DNA of 13,905 bases, from positions 10,454 through 24,358 of the forward strand of contig DBYB01000035.1 in NCBI GenBank assembly GCA_002309995.1. Reading direction: 5' to 3'. This DNA is from Bacteroidales bacterium UBA1197 (GTDB taxonomy: Bacteria > Bacteroidota > Bacteroidia > Bacteroidales > UBA932). How positions within the stretch are numbered: the first letter of the stretch is position 1; the number at the start of each line of letters is the position of its first letter. Position numbers and translations under genes: made by a program. The notes below the pieces were generated by a model. That model was not told the origin of the DNA and made no database searches. It saw nothing but the letters and a program-made list of their open reading frames with translations. This document shows positions 13,897 through 13,905 of the stretch, piece by piece.

Positions 13897-13904
13897 CTTG
13901 CCCC
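13885..13904. repeat. Copy B of the 20-nt inverted match, spanning the DUF2207 stop codon
   Basis: This exact reverse complement of 4833-4852 includes the last codons, the TAG (13894-13896) and eight following bases. Inside it, GGTAGC (13892-13897) is the left arm of a hairpin that is complete in copy A; here the right arm would lie beyond the window edge. Confidence 0.6.
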
Positions 13905-13905
13905 T

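Noticed and set aside
1..13905. tRNA, rRNA, CRISPR arrays, insertion sequences or integrases
   Set aside because: No cloverleaf-like or conserved RNA segments, repeat-spacer arrays, transposase motifs or terminal inverted repeats were recognised on reading both strands.

Overview
The window looks like a chromosomal segment of a fairly GC-rich member of the Bacteroidales. Three things point there. Promoters have the Bacteroidetes -7 box TAnnTTTG, and strong Shine-Dalgarno sequences are not evident. SecD and SecF are fused into one SecDF protein. The gene families (SusD/RagB, fimbrillin, DUF4923, DUF5009/NagX-like) are typical of the phylum. No species can be named from sequence alone.

Left part (1-4815, plus strand): the 3' end of a glycyl-tRNA synthetase gene, a polytopic DUF5009/COG4299 membrane protein 15 nt downstream, then secDF behind its own promoter and ended by a strong hairpin terminator.

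Middle part (4816-6600): a compact, visibly more AT-rich island encoding a tripartite HipBST-type toxin-antitoxin system. It comprises an XRE repressor (HipB), a free-standing HipA N-terminal lobe (HipS) and a HipA-like kinase (HipT) with an extra Cys/His-rich N-terminus. The three genes overlap by 1 and 8 nt. Two 18-nt imperfect palindromes, 41 bp apart, bracket the promoter and are the likely operators. Directly after hipT come two 38-nt tandem imperfect palindromes and a hairpin that separates the convergent operons.

Right part (6610-12164, minus strand): five tightly spaced genes (gaps 6-14 nt) that look like one operon. Reading order is a 43-aa peptide, a lipoprotein fusing a fimbrillin-like domain to a SusD/RagB-like protein, a second lipoprotein with the same fimbrillin-like domain and a different aromatic-rich C-terminal domain, a ThiL-family protein with most metal-binding Asp motifs lost, and a secreted DUF4923 protein. 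No susC lies beside the SusD-like gene. A divergent DUF2207 membrane-protein gene (12220-13896, plus) shares the intergenic promoter region.

The strongest candidate for something undescribed is this minus-strand operon: a fimbrillin domain used as a common lipoprotein stalk for different C-terminal modules, coupled to a degenerate ThiL homologue. The HipBST locus is a known type of system with some unusual details.
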